Of a stretch of 64,000 nucleotides of DNA, positions 34,805-46,954 are shown piece by piece. Source of the stretch: Tenrec ecaudatus (Eukaryota > Chordata > Mammalia > Afrosoricida > Tenrecidae); assembly GCF_050624435.1 (NCBI RefSeq), contig NC_134537.1, forward strand, positions 126,084,086-126,148,085, in the 5' to 3' direction. The notes under the pieces were generated by a model that worked only from the letters and a program-made list of their open reading frames with translations, did no database searches and was not told the DNA's origin. The first letter of the stretch is position 1. Every line of letters starts with the position of its first letter. A program made the translations under genes and the position numbers.

Positions 34805-35744
34805 CTGTCAGAAGAGACAAAGAAGGAAAACACAAGTGATTTGAGTATTGAAAGTTTGTTTTTGTTTTTTTTCCTGGCACCAAAAATAAACAAATAAGGG
34901 AGACTTACTGGGAACAGGCCTTTTTAAACAGCACAAATACTGTAATTGCACATAAATAGAAACAGCAACCTTATCTAAGGAATCTAATTCTTATCCAAGT
35001 GGCATCTTTGATTGGCCTGACCCTTGAGACACCACTTACCTGTGCGGGACAGAAATATATGCAACAGACCACTAAAATAGGTGCAGGCCAGACAAAATTA
35101 ACTTAATTTTTTTACATTAGCAAAGCAACAAGGTTGATTATCTGGTGTGGAAATTCATCTTTAACACAATAATTTCGGAATCCCCGATAAACATTTCGAT
35201 TCTGCTGCAAAATATTACTGATCGCGTAGTAGGCCAAGCCTACTTTAAAAAAAAAGACCTTGTTGCTTTAAAAAATTCCCTCTATATTCAAGAGCATGGA
35301 AGTGGGTATGCGGACATGAATGATGCTAAAAAGAGAACATTAATTTTATCTGGCCTCAGAGTTGCCGTATATTCATGTGAAATTACAGTGCATTAAAGAA
35401 TTGCACAAAGTATAGGCCAGTATTGAAGACTATACTTCATGCCAAGAGTACATTCCTTTTCACAGAATAAGCAAAGCCCAGGAAAGAGGGAAGCAGCTTA
35501 GCATCTATTCTAACAAACATTAGGATTCAGGCTGCATACGGATGGGACAGGACCGACAGGATTTCCAACTAAATGTATGTAGTAGCTGTGCATATTTGAT
35601 TACTTAGGACGGACAAAATGAAATTCCATAAGAACCACAATAAAACATCGATAGACTGAACAAAACACGGTAGTGACGTGCTTCAAGACAGATAGCGAAG
35701 AGTGATATTTTGTGACAATCTCCCTAAGGCTTTTATGCTGTTAC
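34805..35744. other. TENM3 intron between DKIGYK microexon and EGF8
   Basis: 940 bp, with no recognisable repeats. A GGCATG motif on the transcript strand occurs near 35450. The lack of SINEs or LINEs contrasts with the neighbouring large introns. Confidence 0.75.
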
Positions 35745-35762
35745 CTTTGTATCCTATCTTGT
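35745..35762 (-). CDS. TENM3: TENM3 alternative microexon, 18 nt, insert DKIGYK
   Basis: This exon reads ACAAGATAGGATACAAAG, preceded by ...cataaaagcag and followed by donor gtaaca. Joined in phase 1 it gives D-K-I-G-Y-K. After it, the trailing G joins AG of the EGF8 exon to give Glu, so the protein continues EGCPGLC. This matches the longer splice-site-A insert remembered for teneurin-3 (AHYLDKIVK followed by DKIGYK). The acceptor is a tandem NAGNAG (aagcag): use of the upstream AG would add three bases and give ADKIGYK. A pyrimidine-rich run (cttccctccttgccc) lies just upstream. It is 940 nt upstream of the EGF8 exon in gene orientation. Confidence 0.9.
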
Positions 35763-37366
35763 CTGCTTTTATGGGCAAGGAGGGAAGATTTGGGAAACAA
35801 TTAAAATAATTCCATATATCCAAAATCTATAGTTGTTTCAGTCTAATATGACATTTAAAATTTTTTAAAAAAAGAAAGGAAAAGAAACCAGTTTGCCACT
35901 TTCTACTGGATGATACCTGGCATATGGCCAACATGTGGTTGGTTGATGAGGATGACACTTGGGGAGGCTTGGTGTTCTCATCTATGGGGTGGGAAGACAC
36001 CGATGGAAGCAAGGATCTAAGTACATGAACACTCTAAGAGGCGTTGGCTAGGAATCAGAGCTCCTTGGACACTGAGTCCACCATCAGGTGCGATAAAATA
36101 GACAGTCATGGAACAATTCTGGCTGTAGCAATTGGGGTTTACTCTAGAGCTTCTTGTCGTTAGAGTGCCACTCTTGTTAAGGTGACAGGTTTTAAGGGAG
36201 CAATCGGTGTGGAGGTGTTTCCTTTAAGTCTTCATTAAAAGAATTATTCATATATTGGCTTCCCCTCCTCCACTACGGAACTCGCAGTGCAAAGCTCTCA
36301 GAGAGACGCCCTGTCTCTTCAGATTGGGGCTAACAGAAAGAGGGCCGTTGAGAGTCTCTCGTGGCAGGGTGGGAGGAAACTGTATTTATGGACACCATCG
36401 GGTCAGGAGGAGATTAAGGTCACTGCTGCCTTTCTTTCAGACAATCACCAGCTACAGTTACAGATTATTTGACTCACAAAAAGGTGCATTTTCCTTTTGG
36501 AGGTGGATTTTTTAAAATTGTTTTCATTTTTGAGGGAAAAGGAGATTTAATTGCCCCACTGACAAAGAGGTGCAGCAGCTGACTGCACGCACACAAGAGT
36601 TACTGTAAGAAAGCCTGGATATTGCCATGAATATTTCCATATTCTAATGAAAAGCACAAACAAGGAATAGAAAATAAGCACTCTGAGGAGAGAGGGAAAG
36701 GGAATTTTCTCTTGAAAAAAACAACAATGTCCACCTACTTCTACAGTAACTGAAGACAAGCGAATCTGCTGTTTTCTGATGAACGCTGCCGTCTTTTTTG
36801 TTATTATAATGCACAATCGTTTGTAGTTTGGAACAAAAGAAAAAGGAAAGCCCAAACATAACTCACGATGGCATGTGCCCTTTGAACATTCAGAGAGAGC
36901 CGAATTGGTTACATCTGAGGAGAAATGAAATTTCCCTCAACATAGGCCGATCAGAATCGTCTTTAGATAGACATTTTCTTATTCTGCGATAAGAGTGAAC
37001 ATTTGTGATTCATTAATTTAGAACTTAAGACTAATTAAGCTAAAGGGCCAACATTGAGATGTTAAAGTTAAAAATACATAAAAACAGCAAATGCACTGTT
37101 ATCTTCAGTTTTGGGTTCCAGTGAAAAACTAGTGCTTTTACATAGGGATAAAAATCTATATTAATCCAAAATTATACAAAATGAGACACAGACAACTTAA
37201 GTCTCAGTCCTTTAAATCCAAGGAATGTCACATAATATAAGCCTGATTCATAATTTACAGAAATATGCAGGAAAAACATTTTCATACCTAGTGAAGTCTA
37301 GTACACAGTTCTATAGAGATATATAAATATATAGGTAGATGCCAACAAAGAGCAAGTATACAGTAC
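35763..37366. other. TENM3 intron between the two microexons
   Basis: 1.6 kb, AT-rich and with no identifiable interspersed repeat. Nothing in it looks like a further exon, though another microexon could easily be missed by eye. Confidence 0.7.
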
Positions 37367-37393
37367 CTTTAACTACCTTATCCAAATAGTGAG
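37367..37393 (-). CDS. TENM3: TENM3 alternative microexon, 27 nt, insert AHYLDKVVK
   Basis: This 27-nt exon is bounded by a tttaatttctcaag acceptor and an AAAG|gtactg donor. The G left over from the EGF7 exon plus CT gives Ala. The insert then reads A-H-Y-L-D-K-V-V-K, and a trailing G leaves phase 1 for the next exon. Teneurin-3 is known to carry an alternatively spliced insert between EGF7 and EGF8 (splice site A). The recalled human version is AHYLDKIVK, so there is one conservative Ile-to-Val change. The upstream intron has a long polypyrimidine stretch (about 37395-37425) suited to a tiny exon. Three features agree: peptide identity, splice sites and phase. Actual inclusion needs transcript data. 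Confidence 0.93.
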
Positions 37394-37394
37394 C

Positions 37395-37478
37395 TTGAGA
37401 AATTAAAAAGGAAAAAAGAACAGACAGACATTTCAGAAGTGTCACATGGGACAAGGAACTTTTCAGAATTTACATGCA
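37395..37478 (-). promoter_or_regulatory. Candidate splicing control upstream of the 27-nt microexon
   Basis: Directly upstream of the microexon acceptor the transcript has a long pyrimidine tract containing TGTCTGTCTG and cttttttccttttt. A TGCATG hexamer (the Rbfox-family recognition motif) lies at 37473-37478, 80 nt upstream of the exon. Rbfox proteins commonly regulate neuronal microexons. The motif is short enough to occur by chance, so a regulatory role is inference. Confidence 0.35.
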
Positions 37479-40144
37479 AATTGAGTAGCTACACCTGACA
37501 TTGGACTCACATCACACGACAGAGAGGCACCTCATATCTTCTAAGAAGTGTCAGACAGGCTCGCGTCAGCAAGTGCAGTCGTGATTCCAGGCCGTGCTTT
37601 GCACTTGTCAGGGAACTTGGCTCCGCTGACGCCAGCACTGCCTTTCCCAGGTTTTGTGGCCTGTCCTCTACCCTACACACTTCAAGCTTACATTGTGACT
37701 ACTACGGAGAACAGATGGAATCCATTCTTTATTACGAAAGCGTTTTCCTTTGGAAATGTCCAACTCTGAGGGGAGCCACAAATTACCAAATTTTAATAGT
37801 TAATAAGTAATAAGAGTGGAGGGAGAGGAAACAAAGAAATGGAGCCCCCTTGTGCAAATGGGTTTGGAAAAAGTCTCAAGTCCTGTGGAAAATGATTGCC
37901 CACAGCCCTGAAAACCCGGCCCAAGGTCAAGGGTGTATCACACATGCGGTCCGCCGGGAAACACGCAGGGCTCTGGGACCACATTTCTTCGCCAGATTCA
38001 TGCTAGGTTAGGCTCCGTTTCTCACAAAAGCCTTTGGGAAAAGTCAGGATTAAGACTGAGTTCTTCCTGGCCTTGCCACTGTGCATTTAATCTTTCATGA
38101 GGCTACAATTAGACTACACCTTTCCTCCTGAACAGAGACACGATCTCTCTCCGCCTTCACTCAATGGAGAGACCTAATATATTCTTAATAAGCCTCAAAT
38201 CTTCTTGCTTTGTCAAAATTCATGCATCTTTAATGATCTAAAATTGCTTTTCAAAGATGCTTATGTTGATTATTTTTCATCACTGACATATGCAAGTGGT
38301 AGCAGAACTCTTCACAGAATGATTTAAACGATAGCTTTCCGCCAGGCCACTCAGGTCTAGCGGTTCTGTCATGTGCGTAAACAAAACCATAAATGGCTCC
38401 GTCACATCTGCACTGTGTGTATAAAAGGATTCCTCTCCTGGTCACAGGATTCCATTAGAGACTCCGGGATGGCATTTAAAACTAAGCTTGTTTATAGCTA
38501 ATTAACAGCACACTGCAGGGGAATTACAATGAAGGAGGACAGTGGTAGGCACCACTCAGAAATAAGAATTTAAAAAAAACAACTAAATTTTCCAACATTA
38601 AAATAGGGCTGTATTTATTGCACAACAATGCTCATAGAAGTTCCTAATAAATCCTTCTAAATCTTAGGTAAGCTTGAGAAGACCCATGATCGCGGCATTG
38701 ACCATGTAATCATAAACAGAGAGTCATAAAACAATTCTGGGGGTTCTGATCCAGATACAGTCGTATTTTTGAGGGGATTTTTAGTTGATAAAAACTAACA
38801 ACGCTGATTAGATTTGGAGAGTCATTTTTTTTTATTGCTTTTATATCAGGTCCACTTCAGGTAACAGAGTCAAAATAATGAATGGAACTTAATTCTGATT
38901 TAGATGAGTAATTTCGCTGCAGGTATAAATTCTTTCAAACCCACCAATCCCATGATTTCAGAATTTTTTAAATGCAAACACTAAACCAATAACAGGTAAA
39001 GGTACATTAATCATCAGATCAAGAGAACAACAAAAGTGGAGCTGAAATTAGAAAATACATGGAAAATATAAAGCAGGTCAGGATTACCACACCCTTTAAA
39101 TCTTAAAGATATTTAACACAACTTTTCCAGGAAGCTAGAAAAATGAAACAATACCCACCCACTCCCCCCATCCACTCCCCTGCAAAAAACAAAACCAAAA
39201 CCAACTACTCTTAAGTAAAAAATCTGTACTGAGAAATTTGTCGTTTATTTACATGTGATATCATAGGAGGGATTTATGAGGCATTTAGCTTAAAAACGCA
39301 GATCCCAAGAGAGAAAACATCAGCTCTATTGTGGCCTTGATGAGGGAAATTCTAACAGTCCCACAGAAGCTCGGTTCCGAGTGATGAAGAGGTGACATGC
39401 AGATGTCAAATGGAAGAGTCAAATAATCCCCCAAAGCCATAGCTGCAATAATAAAAGCATCACTGTCGGAACAACTACGGGAAAGAACGAGAAGGATGCA
39501 GGTAAGGAGTAAGGGGCCATTAAGAAGACTCATGAAAATAACATAGGACAGCTAAGAATTAACACACGGGTCAATACTGGAATGAACGTCAGCTGGAGAA
39601 AACCAGCTCTGAAGGCCACTGGGTGTGTTTTATTCTGAAGGAAAGGCATTCCTTTGAGATCTAACCCCAAATTTAAATTTTGTGTTACAGAGTAAATTTA
39701 TAGAGCCGTTAAAAATAAAAATAAAAGCACCTACTCTCCAGTAAAGTGCTATGTTCATAAAACACTTTCTCTGGAGTTTGCATTATTTATCTTTTAAGAA
39801 GACCCTGTGTGGGGTACGGGGGATATTACCCTACTTCCTGTAGGGCAGAGAGTCTCCGTCGTCGTCTTTTTGTCAGGTCATATATCTCTCAGAAAACTGG
39901 GGAAAGTTATGCATCATTTCCTCCAGAAAAATGCACAGATCTTCCGACGTGCACACTTAGACGCTGCCTATGATTTCGGCTCATTCATGAGCCCTGGGCC
40001 TAACTGACTTGGAGACTCTGAACACCTGCCTGATCTATCGAAGATCCCCAAATTTGTTCATCCTCATTCAGGCCAGGTTCTGAGTGCCCCAAGGGACACA
40101 CGTCACATGGAATACTTTGAACTCAGCCGTGCTTCCGGAAGGTC

Positions 40145-40345
40145 ATGCTAAGGGCTTACGGTGTGCCAGATGCTATCTTAAGTGTTACATTATTCTCTTA
40201 TTTTCTCTTCACCATACCCTGTGTTATACAGACAAGCGGATCTAGTTCACAGATGAGGAAACCAAGAGAAGTTGGCGGTTGGTGTCCAGTCGGTGAAGGG
40301 GTCACGGTGACCACATGCGTGCCAACTAGAGCTGCGCCAGCGTTT
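40145..40345 (-). repeat. MIR element
   Basis: Reverse MIR landmarks: GTGTGCCAGATGCTATCTTA, ACACAGATGAGGAAACC-like text (CACAGATGAGGAAACCAAG). Mammal-wide ancient SINE. Confidence 0.65.
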
Positions 40346-40632
40346 CCATGGCCTGTCTTTGAGTAGCTGGGAATTAATGACTCTCACTCATTTCCTTTCT
40401 CCAGTCTCTGTCAGTCGGCATCTGCTAGATGGCAGTGAGTTTGGTTCTTTGAGTATGACATAGATCCCCCTAAAACTTCATCCGTGAGCAGTAGGTAATA
40501 AAAGGCAGCTAACAACAAACCCCTTTAATTAGTCTTCTGGGGGCCGTAGGTGAGGGTGGGCGCTGGCAGGGATTTGCTCTTGTCTTCAAATCATGACAAG
40601 ATTTGTCCTAAGCTCCAAGGCTCCTTAATCCT

Positions 40633-40822
40633 CTCACTGCCACTGAGGCGATTCTGACTCCTGGTGACCCTATTAGGGACGGGTAGCACTGCCCCTGTGG
40701 GTTTCTGACACCACAACTCTTTACAGGAGTAGAAAGTCTTTCTCCTGCAGAGTGGGTGGTGGTTTTGAACTGCTGACCTTGAGGTTAGCAGCCCAACAAG
40801 TAACCACGTCTGCTAAGGTTCC
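40633..40822 (-). mobile_element. AfroSINE
   Basis: Reverse copy: CACTGCCACTGAGGCGATTC, CCTGTGGGTTTCTGACACCA, CAACTCTTTACAGGAGTAGA, TTTTGAACTGCTGACCTTGA and GGTTAGCAGCCCAACAAGTA. Tail fragments of related copies occur at about 40420-40455 and 41035-41085. Confidence 0.92.
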
Positions 40823-41704
40823 TTAGGAGGGAATTTATTCATTATAGGCTCATTGTACTATTTTTAATTCCTAATGAGTAGGAAGGAAGTTATACATTTT
40901 TTCAAAGTTATATTTGCCTACTACTTGTCTATAAAATTATTGGCATCCCTCCTCTAGTTATCTGATTCCCCTTGCCACCTTTTATTACCTATTGCTCTTG
41001 GATTAAGTCGTATGGATATCCATGTCAAACTGAAAAAACCAAACTCACTGCCATCTAGTAGATGCAGACTCATAGGGACTTGAGAAAGGAGAGAATTATC
41101 AAGACCTAGCTGCTCAAAGACTCCACCAAAGTACAAACTTTTAGCCATCTTTATGGATACAAGCAAGTCCTAAAGTTACTTATGGACCACATCCACTTGC
41201 CTTTTAATGTTATGCAAAATTTCCTCCACTTGCATATGAAAGGCCCAATCCCTACTCCTACTTCCAAGGAATTCTTCCTCCAAACCACTTACACTTGCTC
41301 CACAGGCAGCTAAATCACTGAGAAGGCCTTAGGAGGGGTTTGTTTTGGTTTTTCTTTCTGTAACCAAGGATACATATGAAGTGTATGCACCTGTTCGACT
41401 TACTTACAGATTCTTCAAGGACAAAGCCAGGACTGGACCTTGGTCACAGCCAGGGAACTCTGCCTGCACATCTCACTTAGGGTGTCCATCTGCCCTATTA
41501 GAAATGGCCATGCTAAATCACTCGCACATAAGGAATCTTAATAAAATCTATTATGATTTTCTTTGAGATCCATTGGGATGATTGTGTGTTTTCATTAATG
41601 TGATCCTAGTGAGCCCTTAGTAAAAAAGACAAAGTGGACCTTACTTCATTTCCAACATTCTGGCCACTCCTTTGTCTATTTGTCCCTCCCCAGTTCGTCT
41701 CTCC

Positions 41705-41905
41705 ATGCACAGCAGTACTATGTGCTAGAAACTATGGTAAGCATTTAACACAAATTAGTAGATTGAATTTTCACCAACCTTTTGGGTTGTAGGTCTCATT
41801 TTTATCTCCCTATCTCACAAAGGAATGCAGGGGGAATGAAGTAACTTTCCCAAGATCAGAATGCTAGCAAGTGGCAAAGGTGATCTGCCACGAAGCCCAC
41901 ATTCT
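41705..41905 (-). repeat. MIR element
   Basis: ACTATGTGCTAGAAACTATG at one end and GAAGTAACTTTCCCAAGATC, GCTAGCAAGTGGCAAAGG at the other, in reverse MIR order. Confidence 0.65.
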
Positions 41906-43629
41906 TAACGAAGAAGCTAGGAGTCACGGCTGAGAAAGGCACGACTCTGGTCTGGGTCGGGTAGACCAGTGTCATCTGTGCAGAGGCTGGTCCATGAATT
42001 GGTTTGAATGAGAGATCCAGATGGAAAGATACACAAATCCTGAGTGCAACACTGGCAATTAAAGGGAAAAATCAGGAGGTAAGATTCAAATTGAAGTAGT
42101 TCTAAGTATTAATCTGTTCAACGCAGCCTCATCGCCTAACGAACACTCGACAGCAACAACCGCTGTAGCCTGCTCGAAAACCCAAAGCGAGGAGAACCAG
42201 CTGGCAGGAGAGCAAAACTCTAGGAGCAGTCCGGTGGTGGGTGTGGGGCATGGTGAGTTAAAACATTTCCAAGAACAGAAGCCTCCCAGTTGCTGCATCA
42301 ATGTCGCACAAGAAATACCTGCTGAATCGAAGTTCCAAAGGAGGCTGCTAATTTAAAAATGAGGTCAAGGGAGTATGCGCGCATGCTTTGGGGAAGAAGT
42401 GGGATATTTGGAGGTCTATATGGAATAAGATTCATTGCAAATTTGCTTTCTTTCCAATGTCACGGTGAGTCTCATAAACACTTAGGCAAGAGAACAAAGG
42501 CAAACTGAGTTGGGCCTGTACACGTAGGCAGCTCACAAGGGAAACAGAAATGGCGGGACTGTGTGGGCTTAGTTGCTGATGGACCTGGTTCGGAACTCTT
42601 CACGCTGTCTCTACTGCCGCCAATGTGCTTGGTTGGAGCATATTAAACAGCACAGTCTTTTCACTGGTCTACTGAATTGACTTCTGGGCATAGTGTAAAG
42701 ATAGGCAAATAGCACAGAAACCCGGGCAACTGGAGCTATTTCTCAGTTTAATTACAACAATAAAATCTTAGGGGTCCCTCTTCAGGAAAGGGTAATGCAA
42801 TCAGATGAGCACATAATGAAACACAGGCATATTTTTTGACTGGCTATCACGGCAAAGCCCTTGCAGTAGAGGACAGATTTTTATTTAGCATTGTGTGTTT
42901 TATAATACTTTATAACCCAACTTAAAAAAATGATTCCCATTAGTATCTCATTAAATTTGTAAGTAGGTATCATTCTTAGATTATTCATGTACCAGTTCCT
43001 TTAGGATGACAGAAAAGCTACAGCCTGCGAATAAGTACATATTAAATCCATTCATTCCAATCAGTGACTGTTTAAATCAGTATGCACATTGCAGACCCAT
43101 TGATTCGAGAGTCCTTAATTGGTACTCACTGTACTGTTTTATTACTGATTACCCTGTCATAAAGGATCATAACAGTGGCATCATTTTAAACACCATAAAA
43201 CAATTTCATAGTTTTTATGAGTTTATTCAGGTCCCTTCAAATACATTCTCTCTCACCACGACGTCTCTTCCTAAGGTTAGTATAGGACAGTGAAAACACC
43301 CTGGTTAGGAGACTCAATTAATTTGAATTTTAACAGTCAGTGGGGCAGTGCCACCAGAGGGAAACAATGTATGTGCCTGTGTGCGCGCGTGTGTGTGCGC
43401 ACGTCTGCTCGCGTCAAGAGCGTTTCCTTGCCTCAAATTGGTCACACTTTTTGGGATAGATGCTTTAAATGAGTTGCTTTGCACAGTTTTGATATTTCCT
43501 CCCAGTTTTTATGTTTAAATGTAAACTAAATAAAAATCTGGCAGAATAGTCTCTGTCCAAATACATTGCTTCATATATGCACCCAACCTAAGCTAAATAC
43601 CAAACAAGCAAGCAAACAAACAACCACAA

Positions 43630-43755
43630 CACACACTGCCATTGAGGGATCCCCAAGAATTGCTCCTGTGGGTTTCCAAGGCTGTCACTCCCTCCCCAAG
43701 GCTGGGTGGTGGGTACAGCAGTGGACAGACCTCTCTGTTAGTAGCCCAATGACAA
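43630..43755 (-). mobile_element. AfroSINE, partial
   Basis: Reverse fragment with CACTGCCATTGAGGGATCCC, TCCTGTGGGTTTCCAAGGCT and TTAGTAGCCCAATGAC. Confidence 0.75.
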
Positions 43756-43857
43756 GAAGGGGCAGAGTCACAAGGCACGTGTCTAAGTCACTGCCATTGA
43801 CATGTGCCTGAGCAATGTCAGAAGAATCCTAGAGCTTAGAGTGTGGTAGGTGAGTTT

Positions 43858-44046
43858 TGAGGTGTGCCGGTGGCAGCATGGTTAAGCCCTTGGCAGCTAA
43901 CCATGAAGTCTGTGGTTCAAACCCACCCGCAATCTTAAGGCAGAAAGATGTGGCAATCTGCTCCCGTACAGATGACAACCTTGGAGACCCTATGCCCCGC
44001 AAGGCTGTAACAGGTGGGGATCGACTCGGTAACAGTGGGTTTTACG
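43858..44046 (+). mobile_element. AfroSINE with readable tRNA-like head
   Basis: Forward copy of the classical AfroSINE. It opens GGTGTGCCGGTGGCAGCATG with GTTAAGCCCTTGGCAGCTAA. The B box GGTTCAAACCC is at 43914-43924, and GCAATCTGCTCCCGTACAGA and GGGGATCGACTCGGTAACAG follow. The head derives from a tRNA but there is no functional tRNA fold downstream. This is the clearest lineage marker in the window. Confidence 0.95.
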
Positions 44047-45869
44047 GGCTCCGTGGTATTCTTTCACCTGGCATGATGTCATCGACTGGACCACATACAG
44101 AAACATGTCGGGTAACACATCTATCCTTTAGATTTTTGATTCCTTGTTTGAGTTTATTGAACGAAACAAGCACAAACACATGTTCTTAGTATTTCCTATA
44201 TTAAAAAAATCAAATAGATTTTGGTAGTCTGGGAATTAAAGTAGCCCTAAATGAATAAACAGCTCTTAAAATTAAGGAATAGTCTCCCGGGACATCTAGG
44301 TCAACTGGCAAACACAGTTCACAAAGACGATGTTTTATATCCTATGCTGCGGAGCAGCGGCTGGCATTTTTAAAGCTTGCGAGAGGCCGTCTAAAATACA
44401 ACTATTAAAAATAATAATTAAAATAGAACACAACTATTGGTCTCTTCCTGTTGAGAGCAAAGAAGGAGAAACTCAAAGACACAGGAAGGCACTAGTTCAA
44501 AGGACTAGTGAACCAGCTGAACTACAGCCTTGACCAGCGTGAGACCAGAGAAGTAGACGTGGCGAGCTCCCACTACTGATCATTCTGACCAAATTCACAG
44601 AGCGTGAATTTTGGGGATATCTGCTTTAAATAAGTTGCTTTGTGCGATTTTCATATTCTCCCCCGCCCCTCTTTTTAAAGTTTAAATATAGACGAAGTAA
44701 AATATTTGGCATAAAATGATCTGTCGAAATACATTACTCCACACACGCACCCAACCTACACAAAATACCTTATGTCATACATTGGAGCATTATTTGTACT
44801 GACATTGCAAAAGAGCGAAACAATGCTTTTCTTTTTTTAACCAGCCGAGAAAAATTCCCCCCTCAGGCAGAGTAAAGGAGAAAGTGTGGAGCAAAACTGA
44901 AACTCATCGAAGGACCAAACATACCATGGTTCTGACAGAGGCTGGTGGGACCTACGCGCTTTATCCTGTCACGCTCTGCGAAGCTGCAGTGGACTTCACT
45001 TCCCGCGACCACCTTTCAGGCCAACCACAGGACTATAATGTGAATCATAACACCTCAAGGAAGCTGCTTCTCAGAAGAATTAACCATGGAGACTAAAGGG
45101 GCAGTACTTTTGCTCCAAAAGGCGGGGAGGAACGATGGGCGGATTTCATGGGGTACCGAGGGAAAAGTGGGAAGACTGCTGTTACCTTGAGAGAATTACA
45201 ACTAACGTCACGAAATAAAATGTGTATCGATTGTTGAATGGGAAACTAATTTGTGCTGTAAATTTTCATACAAACCTTAGCAAATTTTTGAAAATGATAA
45301 ATAGAAATATAAAACCAGTTGCTTTTTATAGAAATGTTTAAGATGTTGAAAGAGTAAATTAGGTTATAGCCATTATTAAAGTGGTATCTGTGTTTTACTA
45401 ACAAATCTAGTCACATGTTTACAAATCTGGAAGGATAGATAATAAATGAAATCGAGCAATTCATTTAACTGGCCTATTTACTTTTGGAAGATAATTGACA
45501 AATGGCTCTTCTCAGAGGTAGCTTACAGGAAAGAGTGATTTTTCTTTATTTGTGACTAAGAGCGTTTACACAGATGCTTAGCACTTGTATGTGTACTTTG
45601 TGTTCTAAGCTCTCTCTTGAGCCTTCTTCATTAGTTGATACTGGTGACTCTTCTCACCTATCTGCTTCCTAGCAGGATGCTTCAGTGTCTAAAACCCAGA
45701 CATAGTTTCACTCTTAGGAACTTTCACTGATAGAAAAACTGAGTACTTAAATTAAGGAGAAAGGGGCACAGAGTTAAAACAAAATGTTTACAGCGTTCCT
45801 AAATTCTTCACAGTATACGTTCACTTCCCCTCAATTGTTACCATTGTAGTTATCTTTATTTTGCAAACT

Positions 45870-45938
45870 CCCAGGCAGTGTCTCCGTCTGGGTCACAATG
45901 AGGGAGAACCAACTGATGGTACCTAACGACAGCAGGCC
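45870..45938 (+). mobile_element. RTE/AfroSINE 3'-tail fragment
   Basis: A short piece reading AGAACCAACTGATGGTACCT and AACGACAGCAG, resembling the tail common to RTE and AfroSINE. Confidence 0.5.
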
Positions 45939-46164
45939 CGGTCATCACTCGTAATTCAGGTCTTCTGAGCTATCAAGGTGACACTTTATTATAGACAAGT
46001 CACAGAACCATTTCTATTTCTGCTTCCATGACAATTATAATTTTTTTTGGTGACAGGAAAATAGATATGAATTTATCACAGAAAAGATTAATTTTCACCT
46101 ATCTCACTATACACAGACACACATGCAAAAGCAATTACAAGATCATTTAGGAGGCAGAAGAGAC

Positions 46165-46380
46165 TAATTCTTAAGAGCAGAGGCTCTGGACTGGCTTCTC
46201 TGGGCTTGGGTTCGGATCCTGCCACTTAGCCTCCGTAGAAACGTTCGGTGACTGTTCAGGGTCAGCTCACCTGGTAGGGCTATGGTGACCATTGAGTAAG
46301 AGAGCCAACGTCTCTAGTGCACTTCTCATTGTGCCTCAGTGCACAGTAAGCGCTCTCAGTCAATATCAGGTATTATTTCA
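46165..46380 (+). repeat. MIR element
   Basis: Forward MIR: AAGAGCAGAGGCTCTGGACT, GGGTTCGGATCCTGCCACTT and an end reading CACAGTAAGCGCTCTCAGTC followed by TATTATTT. Confidence 0.8.
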
Positions 46381-46475
46381 TCTAATCAAACAAATCCATT
46401 TAAAGTTTGAAAAGGACAGACTCACAAAGTAACAGATATCTCTCAAAACCAACAAAACAACAACAATGAAAAACA

Positions 46476-46612
46476 GCCCAAACTCACTGCCATGGAGTGA
46501 ATCCTGATGTACAGCACCCTAGTGGGTCAGTACAGATATGCCTTTGTGCGTTTCTGAGACTGTAACTCTTTAGAGACTAGAAAGCCTTATCATTCTCCCA
46601 GGTAACTTAATA
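46476..46612 (-). mobile_element. AfroSINE, partial
   Basis: Reverse copy: AACTCACTGCCATGGAGTGA, GCGTTTCTGAGACTGTAACT and GAAAGCCTTATCATTCTCCC. Confidence 0.85.
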
Positions 46613-46673
46613 CTCAAAATCAAACAAACAAAAAAACCAACCCAAACTCACCCACTGAGTTGATTCTGACTCC

Positions 46674-46790
46674 AGGAGCCCTGGTGGTGTAGTGGTTACA
46701 TGTTGGGCTGCTAACCACAAAGCCAGCAGTTAAAAACCACCCAGGAGAAAGACACGGGTTTCTATTCCCCTTAAAGTACTGCTAAAAAAA
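46674..46790 (+). mobile_element. AfroSINE, 5' half
   Basis: Forward head GAGCCCTGGTGGTGTAGTGG, TTGGGCTGCTAACCACAAAG, CACCCAGGAGAAAGACACGG. It ends in an A-run. Confidence 0.88.
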
Positions 46791-46954
46791 AAAAACAAAG
46801 GAAGACTGACTGAAAGCAAAAGGATTTGGGCTGACTGCCAGTGATCTGTTTGTCTGATCCATGAACTTCACTGGGCCTTGGAATTTCCAGGATGTTGTAG
46901 ATCGGCGCCACTGAGTTCACTCTTGACTCCTAAAGACTTCATCTGTTTTTCTGT

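Noticed and set aside
34638..34883. Apparent start codon and N-terminal extension before the EGF8 peptide
   Set aside because: The extension is intron read-through; a good acceptor (cttctgacag) lies at the junction with the conserved peptide.
43858..43930. Possible tRNA gene (A/B-box-like sequence GGTTCAAACCC)
   Set aside because: It is the tRNA-derived head of an AfroSINE; the acceptor and anticodon stems do not close and SINE body follows.
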